This document shows, piece after piece, positions 21,693 to 33,789 of a stretch of 64,000 bases of DNA (within the stretch, counting starts at the first letter, position 1; each line of letters starts with the position of its first letter). Origin of the DNA: Cocos nucifera (lineage: Eukaryota; Streptophyta; Magnoliopsida; Arecales; Arecaceae); assembly GCA_006176705.1 (NCBI GenBank), contig QRFJ01000485.1, positions 248,001 through 312,000 on the forward strand, given 5' to 3'. The position numbers and the translations under genes are program-made. The notes beneath the pieces are model-generated. The model did not search any database and was not told the origin of the DNA. It saw only the letters and a list, made by a program, of their open reading frames with translations.

Positions 21693-23060
21693 TGTTAGGG
21701 ATAAATCTTTTCCAACCAAAGTTTGAAAAGGATTCGGGCCTTGGGGTGACCTCGTCCAGTGACAGCAGCCATGGCAAACTTTATGCAATAACTCGAGAAC
21801 CTCCGAGGCCTTATGGGTCTCGCCTGAACGAGCTTGAATAGTGGCAGTGGCTCTCAAAGTAGTTAAGTGACCAGTCATAATGCAGTCTGGCCTGATTGAT
21901 CTTGAAGCTGTTTGGACTCTCTCCTTATCAAAATCCATTTGGATTGTTCAACATCGGATTGACATCGAATCGGTAGAACTCCTTCCTGGATGAACTTTAC
22001 AATCTGCAAAGAGTAGCGGACCTCTGCATTCTCGCACCAAGAGCTTTGGATACGTGAGTGAAAGAGCCTCATCTCTACTTTATTAACCTTCGAACATTCA
22101 TAAAAGAAGTAGAGCTTCAAAGAAAATGATTGAGTCATAAAAGTATCATAGTCATCCATAGCCGCCAACCAAGCTCTCGCTGGTCGATCTCCATCCGATC
22201 ATCGGATAGGCTCCTTTCGATCAAACTCCTTCTAGTCGAACTCCTTCAATCTTCTGGACTCTCTCAGTGATGGCCTAGTCAGACCTCCTCCAGTGGATCT
22301 CCTTCTAAACTACCCACAGTCGGATTCCTTCCAGACTTCTCCAATGGATCTTCTTTCGGATTTCTTTTAGATGATCTTCTTAGTTATACTCTCATCGGAT
22401 GAACTTCGTCGGTCATCCTCCTTCTGGATGATCTCCTCCAGTTGGGTTCCTCCATTCGATCTCCTTCCAAGTGATCTCCTCCAAGCAAAAATATTATGAA
22501 CGAGCTCCTTTCAGTCGCCAGACAAGTTTCCTTCAGTCAACTTTCTCCCAATCACTTAGAAGGATCTCGTCATCCACATGAATTTGGCTACCAACTTGAT
22601 ACAAATCAACATACAAGCAGGCAACCTTAAAGAAGTCCGAACTACTCTAGAACTGATATAATCCGAAGCTCTTCACTGCCAATGCCTGCTCCGTTGGAAC
22701 TTTAACTACTAAATTCCGATAGACTAGCACATCATGATAACGAACACTACCCCCATAACAAACTCCACATGGTCTGAACGGCCCACTACTAGACGGTTAT
22801 GGCTATCACCATCAGTTTGTTATAGGCTTTATTTATAAAAGAAATCCTCCAGATACATTTTCTCTAAGCTCTCATTCTCCTTCTCATTGCTCTACTTTTT
22901 AATTTTTTGAGTACTCCATTTCTATTGGCCGAAAGTGCTGACTTGACCGTCGGAGGATCCTACCAAAGTCACCACCCTCGGCTCTGGTCAGGACTTTATT
23001 TTGTAGATCACCGATGGAGGCCTCATCTTCCTCAACTCCAGCTCACTACGACATCAACCA
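21693..23060 (+). repeat. TAT-2 LTR
   Basis: It starts TGTTAGGG. A TATA box TATAAAA lies at 22834-22840 inside GCTTTATTTATAAAAGAAATCC. Towards the end, GATGGAGGCCTCATCTTCCT resembles the U5 of TAT-1. The 3' edge (about 23060, ACATCAACCA) is not certain because no target duplication can be seen. Small frames inside are not genes. Confidence 0.65.
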
Positions 23061-25785
23061 GATTCCATGCCAATAATATATATAAGCATTCATATTCTCA
23101 TTAACATATAAAGTATGTCATGTGACCTCATGCTCTAATATCACTGTTGGTAATAGTGCAGGATTCTAGACATGCTTTTTAAAATTTTTTCACTAAAATA
23201 ATAGTAGAAATATTAGATTAATTTAATATTAACCTATGCATAAAATGATCTAATCATAAATCCTATACATGGATCTATACATGCTTATATGTAATTGAAA
23301 AATTGAATGCACAAGATTAGTAAATCATATCTACTAACTACTCATATTCAGAACATGATACCTGAGCATAGGTAGTTGAACTCCACAATCTATAAATGCT
23401 GAAAAGAGCCTCCTCACATCATGATGTAGCCGTACAATTATCCAACTTCTACAGATAGTCCATATGGAGCTCCTGATTCCGACCAGCTACATCAGAGTGC
23501 TAGGTCCTCATCGGAGCTTTCGACGGTTGATCTTGGTTGATCCGATTGACCATCTTTCTTATGATCACCCAGATGCTTTAGGAGACTAGAAAACCTAAAT
23601 TGGAGGATGATGAGATGGTGTGAAAGTTTTGGTGGAAAGATGATGCTCACAATGCTCAAACTCACCACCCGAACAATGAGTCAAAATCCTAGAGTTACCC
23701 ACACCCGAAAACCCTAAAAACCAGACTCTCTAAATTTTTTTCAACTCTTGGATCATGCAACCAGTAGACTCCATGCCCTTTTCTCTATTTTATTATGAAA
23801 ACTCCTTCACAAAAAAAAAACCACACACACTTTTGAACCATTCAAAAGTTGCGTGAGATAGGAAGATAAAAGGAAAGTGGCATAGGTCCACTCTCTAGAA
23901 TTTTTCTACCTAGAAAATAAGCACCCCCTCTCACTGAACTTCTCTCTCACTGAACTTCTTTCTCACAAAGGCTCTCCCCTCCTCATGCATGCACAAAAAA
24001 AAATCCCATTTAAAATGGGTGTCTATCAAAGGGAATAGCACATGGAGTAAATACGGTTTGGAGATTAGGTTTGTCGCAACCTCTAACCAAAAAACTTGAA
24101 TTCAAAATTCAAGAGGAGGCCTATCCATTTCCAATGCCTCTATTAGGTGGGTGACAAGATAAAGGACTCTCCTTCTATGCCCACTCTAAAAAATGCCATG
24201 AAAAAGTGCAACAAAAATAAGTGAGGCATGGGGAATAAATAAGGGAGAGAAGTTAGAGAGCCAACAAATTCATTTGAATTCAAAATTTAAGTGAATCTCA
24301 TCTGATCCAATGCTTAGACCAAGTCAAAGAAAAAAATTAAAGGGTGTGCAAGTCTCTTCTAGGCATGAGAAAACTCACACAAATTTTGAATTTGCATGGA
24401 GGGAGAGGGCACGGTCAAATGTGATGGTGCAGAGGGATTCAAGTTTCAAAATTCAAACTTGTCCAAATTAGTTTTGTCCAAACCCAAATAGACTAGGATA
24501 AATCCAATCAGATTAGTCTTAATTCAACTTAATAAAATTTTAATTAAATTAGAAATTAATTGAGTTTAGGACCTGATCAAATTAGGGTCGAAGCTCCCAT
24601 AGCAATTAGGTCATCTCATAACCAGATTGGGTCAAACCCAATCGAATCAAATTCAACCAGATTTGATCGAATCCTTATCACTCAATCAAATTAAGCTAAT
24701 CAACGATCAAATTGCTAATCAATCCTTCAATAATATCAAAGTTCTAGTCCAGTAGAACTCGCAAAGATAGAGTTCCAATCTAGTGGAACTCCTGGTCATA
24801 GAGTCCCAATCCAATGGGAGTCTTGACCATAGAGTCCGAGACCATTAGAACTATTGATCAGCCATCAAATCAGGTAGAAACTCCTATTGTGTATGACCCC
24901 ATAGGTTTGATCCCTAAGCTAGTAGCATAAGAATCAATTTCTGTACTAATGGATGTGACCATCTAGCAATAGTACCCGACATCCGAATAGGTCGAATAGT
25001 CGCAATGCAATATTGATGAACTAGTGGCATATGGTTATCATATAATTCATCCCCTTGATCTTAATGCTCAAATAATGACCTAGGGTTAAATTGTCAGCTC
25101 TAAAAATCATCAACATTATATTTCAAATTTTAATATCCATCAAATGGACTATCCTAGTCGAGGTTTTGCTAAATTAAAATACAGTGTTTTATTTGCTCCA
25201 ACACTTAAGAGGGATCAATCCCATCTTGACTCACGTACTGACTAAATAAGTACTTGACTACACCCAATAATCTTCCATTACTAAATTAGAAATTCAGGTA
25301 GTCTGGTACCAAAGTGTAGTGAGTTGCTTGCAAGTCATCGTGGTGATCTCAGATCTAAGAAATACTTATACCCATATCCTTTGCAAGCAACTCTTGACAG
25401 TAAAGAGCTCCATAGCTGGATCACATTCAATGAAATGTACCCTTACACTCTACCTGCATGCCATACCAGTATTTCTATACTCCTTGGTTAAGAGCACAAC
25501 CAATGTATATGGTACACAATGATCTACACTCGATAATATTGTTATCCTAGGTAACAATATATCATTTGGTCACGAGCAGATTTAAGGACTAAATGATAAA
25601 TTCTTCTTTATAGAATCTAAATAATTCTAAGAACTTCATCATAGAAGAGTTTATTAAAACAATATGCATAGAAGTGATGAAAAAGCTAGAATAATAATTT
25701 TATTCATTAATAATTTACGTATATTTTAGAATCAGCTCAACCATCTACAACCTAGATGATTGGCTTTAGGATATAGTACCTAATA
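23061..25785 (-). mobile_element. K2: copia 5' LTR with PBS
   Basis: The minus-strand LTR occupies 25785 to 23145. TGATATTAGAGC (23143-23132) follows, a twice-mutated tRNA-iMet PBS. Only about 70 bases of internal sequence remain before TAT-2. No PPT lies at the other end, so this is a 5' LTR. Confidence 0.65.
23145..25785 (-). repeat. K2 LTR, complete (about 2.64 kb)
   Basis: Plus-strand edges are TGTTGGTAATAG on the left and CCTAATA on the right, i.e. TATTAGG...CCAACA on its own strand (first G changed to A). The part at 24700-25785 matches the K1 LTR. No TATA box is obvious. No coding sequence: the 67-codon frame at 25319 is accidental. Confidence 0.7.
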
Positions 25786-25795
25786 TTAAGTACTT

Positions 25796-27930
25796 ATGAA
25801 GTTGGTGAGTGATTAACATAGGATTGACCACTCCAAGAGTTTAGAGATAATGCATCGTTGTATTTCAATTTAGCAAAATCTTGATCAGGATAATCTATAA
25901 GATGAATTTGATCAAGAAGTTTAATTATATGAAAACCATATCCATATGGATTCTAAGAGTGTTGCTTTACACATTCGACCAATCTAGCTATTGGGTACCA
26001 TTGCTAGATGATCAATTCGATTTGTATAGGAATTTATTCTTCTACTACTGGCTTAGGTTCAAACCTATGGGCTAACACATATTAGAGATCTTGATCTGAT
26101 CGGATGGTTGATCAATGATTGAGAATCATTTTAGGATTAAATATTCAATACGATTAATGTTTAACATAGTGCAAATGTTGCAGAAAAATTGATTAGCAAT
26201 TAGATTGCTAATTGATTTAATTTGATTCAGCCAAAGGACTGAGATCATGTCTAATTGAATGATTTAATTATATTTAATTTATATTTAATTAGATCAAGTC
26301 CAATTGGTCTATGGGATAAGCTAATTGTAAGGAAGAACAAGTTCTTATTCAATTAAGACTTGTATGCACCTAATTTCTAATTTAATTAGAATTTAAATTA
26401 AATTTAAATAATTTAATTAGATTTAATTAGACTTTTAGTTAGACTAAGATCATTCAATTAGCTAAGGTGCAGGTCAATTTTCTGATCGTGAGGACTACGT
26501 CTGCCTATAATGCTATTCTCAATCGACCTGATCTAAATGTACTTCGGACGGTGGTGTCAATCTACTATTTGAAGATGAAGTTTTTGACAAGTCACAAAAT
26601 CAGAGAGGTCAGAGGAGATCAGGCTCTGGCAAAGCACTACTACTCAATCGCCCTACATAAGGAAGGACGGTCCAACCTTTATCCTGTGGTGATTACCTAA
26701 ATGAGGAGCGGGGTGAGCCTATGGAGGACCTCATCTCTGTACCCTTAAACAATAGGAACGTGGTAATAGATTTGATTTAATTAGATTCAAAAATAAGTTG
26801 GACCAAGTCAAAACTTGAAGTCCTAGTGTGACTAGGACTCTTCCACCTTGCGCCACCTTGCTTCCTATGGCCTTTACCCTTGGTTTTGGCATGAGATTTC
26901 TCACACCTAGAGAGTTTCTATCCATTCTTTGTTCCCCCTTTATTTCTAACATGGTAATTGGTTTGGACAAAGTCAAAACAAGGTAGTTGTTTTGATATCA
27001 AACTCTATTTGATAGAGTTTGTTGAAACCAAAATTCCTATCCATATGTGGTGCCAACTCTCCTTATTGTTCATGGGATTTATGAAAACTTTTGTGCACCA
27101 CTTCTAGGATTTCTATGCCAAAGAAGTAGGAGGGGGTGCCCAAGAGTTGGGTGCCCCAATCCTTGCTCAATTTGGATATATCGTTCTAGGTATTTGACCT
27201 AGACAAGAACTCTATCATAACTCTCTATTTAAAAGGAGTTAGGGAATGAGATTTTTTTAGGTATTAGACCTAAGAGAGAAGGCTTGGGCATGAGAACTTT
27301 AGGCGTAAAGGGTCTTTAGGCATGGGGCTTTGTAAAGGCATAATTTGTTGTTTTGGTGAGAGAAAAAGAAAAGAGAAGAAAGGGTTCTTCTCTAGAGATT
27401 TTTAGTTCTCTTCTTCCTCTATTTTGAGTGAGATTTTAGAAGAGTCTTCTTTCTCCCAAATCCTCCCCATCTCCTCTAATTCTAGGAAGTCTAAGTTATT
27501 GAAGAAGAAAATTTGTGATCAACTGTCGAAGAAGAATCAGTATAGTATTAGCATACTATGCTGATTTCTAGATTCCTGGACTTCGGATTAAGATCGGAGC
27601 TTCGTATAGATTTTTCATAGAGGTCAGATACGTGTATGGCTTGAAGCAATATCCTTAGCTTCACATCAGCAAGTGATGATTCTGATATACAAAAAGGTAA
27701 AAAAAATTTGATCTCTTTCTCCCGCTAGATTAGATCTAGTTTTGGTTTGATGTTGATATGATCAACATCATTATTTTATTTAATATTTAACTTTTAGATT
27801 TATATGATTGCATAGATCATGTCATTAGATCCTAGATCTAAGATTTATTTATATATTTAATAAATTAATATAATTAATTTATTACTTTCATTGATTTAGT
27901 TTTGAAAAAAAAATAAAATACATGCTAGAA
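25796..27930 (+). repeat. K3: copia LTR fragment, plus orientation
   Basis: It begins with GGTGAGTGATTAACATAGGATTG-type sequence equal to K1 at about 12275 and continues with parts matching the reverse complement of K2 and K4. It ends at ACATGCTAGAAACC near 27930, about 20 bases short of the expected LTR end. With K2 it forms an inverted pair back to back at 25785/25796. No coding sequence is supported. Confidence 0.65.
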
Positions 27931-28750
27931 ACCATAAACTTTTCCTTCAGACTGAGACCAAAAAGGCACAGAGGAGTAAGAATGATCGGAGTCGGAGAAG
28001 ATGGTCGCAAAGGAAGAGTAGGAGAAGAAAGGAACCAAAATTGAAAAGAAAGAGAAAAGAGGGACTTAAATAGTTGGCAGAATTCTGAATCATCATGATT
28101 CTGAATTGCCACTGTCTTATCCGAGCTTGCCACATGTCCAACCCATTAAGAATTGCTGATGTCAAGAGGCACTTTTATCATGTCATACGTAAAGCTCTAT
28201 GTCAAAAGGTATTCTGAAATTCAAAATTATCTCAAACCATTCCATAATGATGAAGCTACTGTACTGGCTCGATTCTCCAAGAGACGTCACATCTCGTAGG
28301 TGGAAAAATAGGATCAAACTTTAGCAATCGTAAGTTTTAGTACTCCCTTCATTTAAACTTCAAACTTGGGAGTAAGGGAACAAGTATTGGAAGAAAAATA
28401 GCTCCCACCAAAATCTTTACAAGCCAAATATCATAAAGCCTCTAAAGGCACCATTCGGCATCTGATGTAGTCCTATCTGAGAAGTGGCCAAACTAGTCCC
28501 TGAGCTTTGATACCAAAAGGCTTATGTCCAAGCTCGGCACATTCCGACCTTCAATCTAAGTGTGGTGATATCTTATCCCGAAATGGTAGTGACTTCTCAC
28601 CGATGTCCAATCTCGAATATCCATCAAGCTTCTTGACTTTGACCTTTAGTTCAGGCTTAACAATAGCAATTTTGAAGTAGCAATTCCTATCAGGATCTAA
28701 CCTCGAATGTGGCTGATTATGTAAAAATTTTAGGATAACATACATAGATT
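27931..28750 (+). mobile_element. TAT-3: fragment of a Tat gypsy element
   Basis: It resembles TAT-2 around the PPT. ACTTGGGAGTAAGGG (28365-28379) is the tract, and the LTR would start at TATTGGAAG (28385), running only to about 28750. The left half resembles the antisense-ORF upstream region. The frames at 27888-28165 and 28551-28787 are not recognised. Confidence 0.5.
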
Positions 28751-29412
28751 TCAAAACTTTTTCAAAATTAGCAGAAGTAGAAGACATGGATTAATCAAAT
28801 TAATCTAATAATGCATATAAAAATTTCTAGATCTAGGATCTTATGACATGAATTAACATATATTAACTCTATAAAATAAATAACTTCAAGGTATTTATCA
28901 TATCAATACTGATCAGATCTAGAACAAATCTAGTACACTATAGAGAACAAATCTCTATACCTGATCGCAGGTCGAGAACTCTGCTTACTATTTTTATGGA
29001 TGAGAATGTCGCTCAGAGCCACATAGATCATCTAGCCTCTACAAGTTGTCCACATGAGGCTTCGAGGTTGATCAAGGTTCGATGATCAAAAATCTATGCA
29101 ACATGCTAGCATCTTGCAGATCCCTCCTGATGGTTGATCTCTAATCTTCTTCTTCGAATCTCTTGGACCTTCCAAATGATGAAGAATCTGAGGACTCGAG
29201 AGAAAAGATGTTTATCTCAAATCTCTCAAAAATATGTAGAAGAAGGAAGAAAAAAAGCCCTAGAGAAGAAACCATTTCTTCTCTTATTTCTTTTCTCTCA
29301 CTAAGATACACAAAGGTTGTATCCAAAAGAAACCCCATGCCCAAAAGCTATCTGCACCTAATATTCCCATGCCCAACACTCTATCCCACCCTAAAACTTT
29401 GATGAAAATATT
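28750..29412 (-). repeat. K4 LTR, piece 1
   Basis: K-family LTR sequence in minus orientation. It ends at the SIRE-1 insertion; ATATT at 29408-29412 is the left copy of the target duplication. It continues at 46188. Confidence 0.65.
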
Positions 29413-30916
29413 CGTTAACCCTGAGATTGATTTTGATGATTCCAAAATATTGAGTATATTATGTATCTAATCATGTGTTTCAAGAATGTGTGTAGGATTT
29501 TTCAACTATCCAAAATAAAGAATTTATCTCAAGAATAAATCTTCTCAAGATGCCATGCTAAAATACTTAAAAGAACAAATTCACACATATTTGGATGGCT
29601 TGGTATGAAGAAAGTATGATTAAAAGAAGAGAAATTAAAATTGAAGGAAGCAATTATGTTTAAAAGAGTTTGGGGTTAAGAAACTCAAGTTTGGAAGGTC
29701 AAATATTGAAGAAAAATGAAGTCAGAACTTTTCAAGATGTCTCAAATTTTTTTCAAGAGCTCTCGAGTAGTCTGGCATGATGAAATAGTTTTCTGGCACA
29801 GTCTCGAGAGGTCTCGAGTTGAACTCGAGACGTCTCATTCTTAAGAGATAGAAACTTTATTTCTGTACTCTGAGAATGAGAGGTCTCATAGATTTCTCGA
29901 GAGATCTTGCAGTTCTGGCAAGACATCTCATGAAAAATTGAGAGGTCTTATGAAAAATCGAGAGGTCTCGATCTGCGCGGATAGCTTTCAATGGATAGTT
30001 TTCCAATGGCTATTTTTCGATCCTAATGGCTATTTCAGCTTCCAATGGCTAGAACTCTTACTCCAACCTTCTCTAAAGGTATTTAAAGGTAGAAAATTAA
30101 TTAAAAGAAAAAGAAGAAAGAGATTAAGAAATTTAAAGAGAGAATCTTTTAGATTTTGTGAGGAATATTGAATATCTAAATAAAAGAAAAAAGAGAGGAG
30201 GGTTGTGCATAAATTTCAGTGAGCCTTCAAAGCAATCTTCTCCAATATCTTCCACATCCTCTTAAGCACAATTTGAAGAAAAGCCAAGCTTCAATCGAGC
30301 ATATTATCAGCTTGTTCTTTAGGATTTAAAAAACATTATACTCTATTTTTTATATTATGCTGAAACTTTACTTATATTTTTTTATTTCTTTACAAGTTTC
30401 TTTGGGGGAAAGAAATTTGGGGTTTAGGCCCGTCCAAGCTTGGAATTGGACATTGTAGATTTTAGTTGGTGATTCTGAAGAACCAACTGGATTGTCAGTG
30501 AACCCAAAAAACTAACAGTGTTAGATTTTGGTTGGTGCTCCTGTGAAAACCAACTATGTTTGTTTGTGAACCTGGGAAAACAAACATACTGTAATCAATG
30601 ATAGATTATATTAAAATTTTCAAGAGAAGCTTGGGGAGTGGACGTAGGAGTGGATTGCTCTGAATCACTATAAATCTTTATGTGTTTGTGTTGTGCTTTT
30701 TTCTTCTATCTCGTTATATACTTTGCATGCTTATAATTCTTACTTTACTTTCATAGTTTGATTTTGTTATCTTAATTCCGCTGCTCATATTATATACATC
30801 TCATCCTCAGCACTTAGATTAAAATCAAAGCACATAATTGCTTAGAGTTAAATTTGGCCAAAGCTTTTATAAGAACCAAACCCTCCCCCCTCTTGGGTTG
30901 CTACCTCTGGGCAACA
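29413..30916 (+). repeat. SIRE-1 5' LTR
   Basis: About 1.50 kb, starting CGTTAACCC (mutated from TGTTGATCC of the 3' copy) and ending GGGCAACA. It carries the GAGAGGTCTCGA cluster at 29800-29970. Confidence 0.9.
29800..29970. promoter_or_regulatory. GAGAGGTCTC palindrome cluster in SIRE-1 LTR
   Basis: Copies include GTCTCGAGAGGTCTCGAG, ACTCGAGACGTCTCAT, GAGAGGTCTCATA, TCTCGAGAGATCTT, GAGAGGTCTTA and CGAGAGGTCTCGATC. The 3' LTR repeats the set at 45043-45234. The position, about 400-550 bases into the LTR and before the likely transcription start, suggests a regulatory role; sequence alone cannot show it. Confidence 0.45.
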
Positions 30917-30918
30917 AT

Positions 30919-30937
30919 TGGTATCAGAGCATGTGCT
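30919..30937 (+). other. SIRE-1 primer binding site (tRNA-iMet)
   Basis: TGGTATCAGAGCATGTGCT starts two bases after the LTR end. Its first 12 bases match the plant initiator tRNA-Met complement exactly. Confidence 0.95.
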
Positions 30938-30989
30938 CTAATATTTATTTGTTGACCTAGTGATCAAAAGACAAAAGATCTTGGCAATC

Positions 30990-32390
30990 CAAAATGAAAG
31001 CTCTAATTAATGAAGGCCATTCCATTGATTGACCCCCACTATTTGATGGCTCAAATTATACTTTTTAGAAAGCTAGGATAAAAATATTCATACAAGCATA
31101 TGACTATAACTTATGGAATATTATTATTAATGGCCCCCACACACACAATGCATTAATTATTGATAAAGAAACAATCCAACTAAATGCTAAAGCCATAAAT
31201 ATACCTTATTGCTCTTTGGATTTAAGTATATTTAACGCAATTTCTTCATATATTTTAGCGAATCAAGTATGAAAGAAATTGGAAATGATTTATGGGAGAG
31301 CAAATCAAGAAGAAGAACCAAGCTCCCAAGAAGTTAAGGAAGCTCATCCCAATCTATTCCTTATGGCTCATGAGGATGGAAAGAAAAAGAAGAAGAAAAG
31401 ATAAAGAAAAAAGAAAGTTTTGATTAAGGGGGAGCAAGGCATAGAAAAAAAAATGAGGAAGAGGAAGAAGGTATCACCAATCATTGCCTCATGGCTAATG
31501 CAAATGAGATAAATCCTGAAAATTTTTTCAACTTTATATTTGATGAATTATATGAAGCCTTTAATGAATTAATGGATGATTTTAGAAAATTAAGGCTGAA
31601 AAATAAAGAATTCAAAAAGCTAAATCTTCTCTTAGCTAATGAAAAGAGTAAATTATTAATTGAAAAAGAAGATATTTTGAAAGAAAATAATGCTTTAGCT
31701 AAAGAAAAGGAAGAACTTCTCAAATTAAAAAAATCTTTAGTTAAAGAAAAGAATAAACTTTTAATTGAAAAAGAGGATTTCATAAAAGAAAAGAATTCAT
31801 TTGTTAAAGAAAAAGAAAGATTTTTAAAATTTGAAAAATCTATGATTGAAGAAAATCTTAAGTTGAAAGAAGCACTTAATAAACTAAGATTTTCTGCTAA
31901 AGAAAAGAGTAAATTTGAAAAATCTCTTTTAGAAGAAAATATCAAACTATAGAAAGAGATTGAAAGCTTGAAGTCCATAATTGAAAAGTTTACAATTGGG
32001 TCTTAAAAGCTTCAAGCCATTTTAAATGATCAAAGAGCTATTTTTGACAAACATGGAATTAGTTAGATTCAATAAGAAAACAAAAGTTTGACAAAAATAT
32101 GCTCAACAAAGCTTCAATTGATTTTCATTCAATTAAGTGCTTTAAATATAATAAAGTTGGTCATAAAATTTCTGAATGCAACATTGAAAGAAATGGCCAA
32201 ACTTATATCAAACAAATTTAGGTTCCAAAAGAAACCATGATCTCTAACTCCTATGGACCCAAGATGACTTGAGTACCAAAAATCATTAAGTGATTTTATA
32301 GGTGCACCAAGGATCCAAATGAAATGAAAGGAAGAAAATCTTTATGGATGCTTTGGAAATGAAAAAAAGGATGGGTATTGATGCATGGTA
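30990..32390 (+). pseudogene. gag: SIRE-1 gag remnant with coiled coil
   Basis: The first part (30994-31370), with stops, has PPLFDGSNYTF and KARIKIFIQAYDYNLWNIIINGP. It matches the gag start of SIRE-2 (GSNYTY...KARMKIFIQALDYDIW). The frame then jumps (deletion of the central gag) to an open part at 31491-31952 of about 153 codons. This is almost entirely Lys/Glu/Leu-rich coiled coil and contains an in-frame 35-residue tandem duplication (KLLIEKED.. at residues 54-88 and 89-123). Further downstream, pieces such as FDKHGIS and IKCFKYNKVGHKISEC suggest a degenerate zinc knuckle (about 32130-32180). No protease follows. Gag of this group forms particles; coiled coils are usual in its C-terminal part. 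Confidence 0.8.
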
Positions 32391-32981
32391 TAATCTAAAC
32401 ATTTTCTCACATCATACCATCCATGATTATTAAAGTTATTTTGATTAAATCTATTGACTTTAATATGATTTTATATTATGTTTACTTGCTTGAAATTTTT
32501 TTTCATATATCAGTAAGATTAGTATGATTGGTTGATTTTGATGATTTGAATATTTTGATTTTAAGAGGTCAATATGCTCTCCTCTAAGTATCATATCATG
32601 CTATGTATTGAAATTATCTTAAAAATCAGCATAATTTAATAGCTTCTCCTTATCAATTATTCATTTGAGAAACTTAAATCAACATAAGTTTAATTAACTA
32701 TGAGTGCCCTTGATTGCAAAAGAAATAAATTTAGATATTCTCCTCCTAAAATGCTAAAATTCTAATAAAAATTAGCATAAAATAAATACTTAAAGATAAG
32801 ACATCAATTATAAAATTTAAAATGCTTGATGTATTAAGTTGCATTGCATTTTAAGTTAACCCTTAAGGATTTTAAATCCCATAGTTAGATCAACACATAG
32901 AGCCAATATCTAGATCCCTCTCATTTTAATCTCAATTGATTTTGTCTCCTAACTTGAAGAATGCCTTTCATACTTGGTATT
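32391..32981 (+). other. SIRE-1 internal noncoding DNA, left of TAT-1
   Basis: AT-rich and without supported ORF; it lies where pol would be. GTATT at 32977-32981 is the left target duplication of TAT-1. Confidence 0.6.
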
Positions 32982-33674
32982 TATTATGGAATGGGGCTGG
33001 TATGGCCTCGGCCTATTTAGGATCGGCCACCGACCTACCCCAATGGATCATCTGAGCGGAACAATGTGACACTTCGCCCACGGTTAGCTGTAGGTCGACT
33101 TAAGCCAACTTACAATTCTGATCGACCTACAATTTTGGCCGACCTACTGAAGATCACCTCCTGATAAAAATGAGGTAAGCCTTCATACCTCATCCTCATC
33201 GAATTCAGATCAACTATCGAGCTATGTGAATAAGCTCATAGCTCATTAATGACCGACCTACAACCATCCCTGCTGAAACTGCGTCCTCTCCAAATCAAAA
33301 AATTTGGATAAAAAGGAATCTTTCACAATCTTATCTCCAAAGAAGGAAAGAAATCTTCCGAATCAATCCAGGATAACTAACTCAGAAAGCCATTAGAGTC
33401 CAAAATGGATACGACTTCAACTCCTCCCCTATAAATAAAGGGGCTCCGGACACTCCAGGTAGGCCATTCAATTCGACGCATTCTCTCCTCATTATTTTCT
33501 AATCTTCTAACTTGAGCATCGGAGGGTCTTCATCGGAGAACACTCTGGTGGAAACTTTATTGCAGGTGAACGGGTGAAGCTCCAACCAAGTTCATCCTCG
33601 GCCTCATATTCCTCGATGGTCGAGCTCCTCCATCCTCATCGACTGACCTCAAGCTGGGAGATCCAGGAGCAACA
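32982..33674 (+). repeat. TAT-1 5' LTR
   Basis: 693 bases, TATTATGG...AGCAACA. Both LTRs begin TA instead of TG, so the change predates insertion or the edge lies five bases further in at TGGAATGG. TATA box TATAAATA at 33430-33437. Confidence 0.88.
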
Positions 33675-33676
33675 GT

Positions 33677-33695
33677 TGGCGCTAGAGAAAGGGTC
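33677..33695 (+). other. TAT-1 primer binding site
   Basis: TGGCGCTAGAGAAAGGGTC follows the LTR by two bases, as expected for a PBS. I cannot name the tRNA with certainty. Confidence 0.7.
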
Positions 33696-33789
33696 TCGAT
33701 TATTTTTGAGGTTTAATTTTTAGGAAAGAAAGCATGACACTGGATATCATGAAAATCTGAAAGGGAACATCAAACACGTCCCAGCGTTC

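Larger units (their letters stand above)
20044..23060 (+). mobile_element. TAT-2: Ty3/gypsy Tat-lineage element, 3' part
   Basis: It contains an antisense ORF remnant (about 20400-21200), its upstream region, a PPT (21678-21692) and an LTR starting TGTTAGGGATAAATC at 21693. Pol is not in the window. Tat elements are known for an extra ORF on the opposite strand between integrase and the 3' LTR, and this arrangement fits. The right end is approximate. Confidence 0.7.

Noticed and set aside
31481..31978. 165-codon Phe/Ser-rich minus-strand frame
   Set aside because: It is the shadow of the Lys/Glu-rich coiled coil of SIRE-1 gag on the plus strand.
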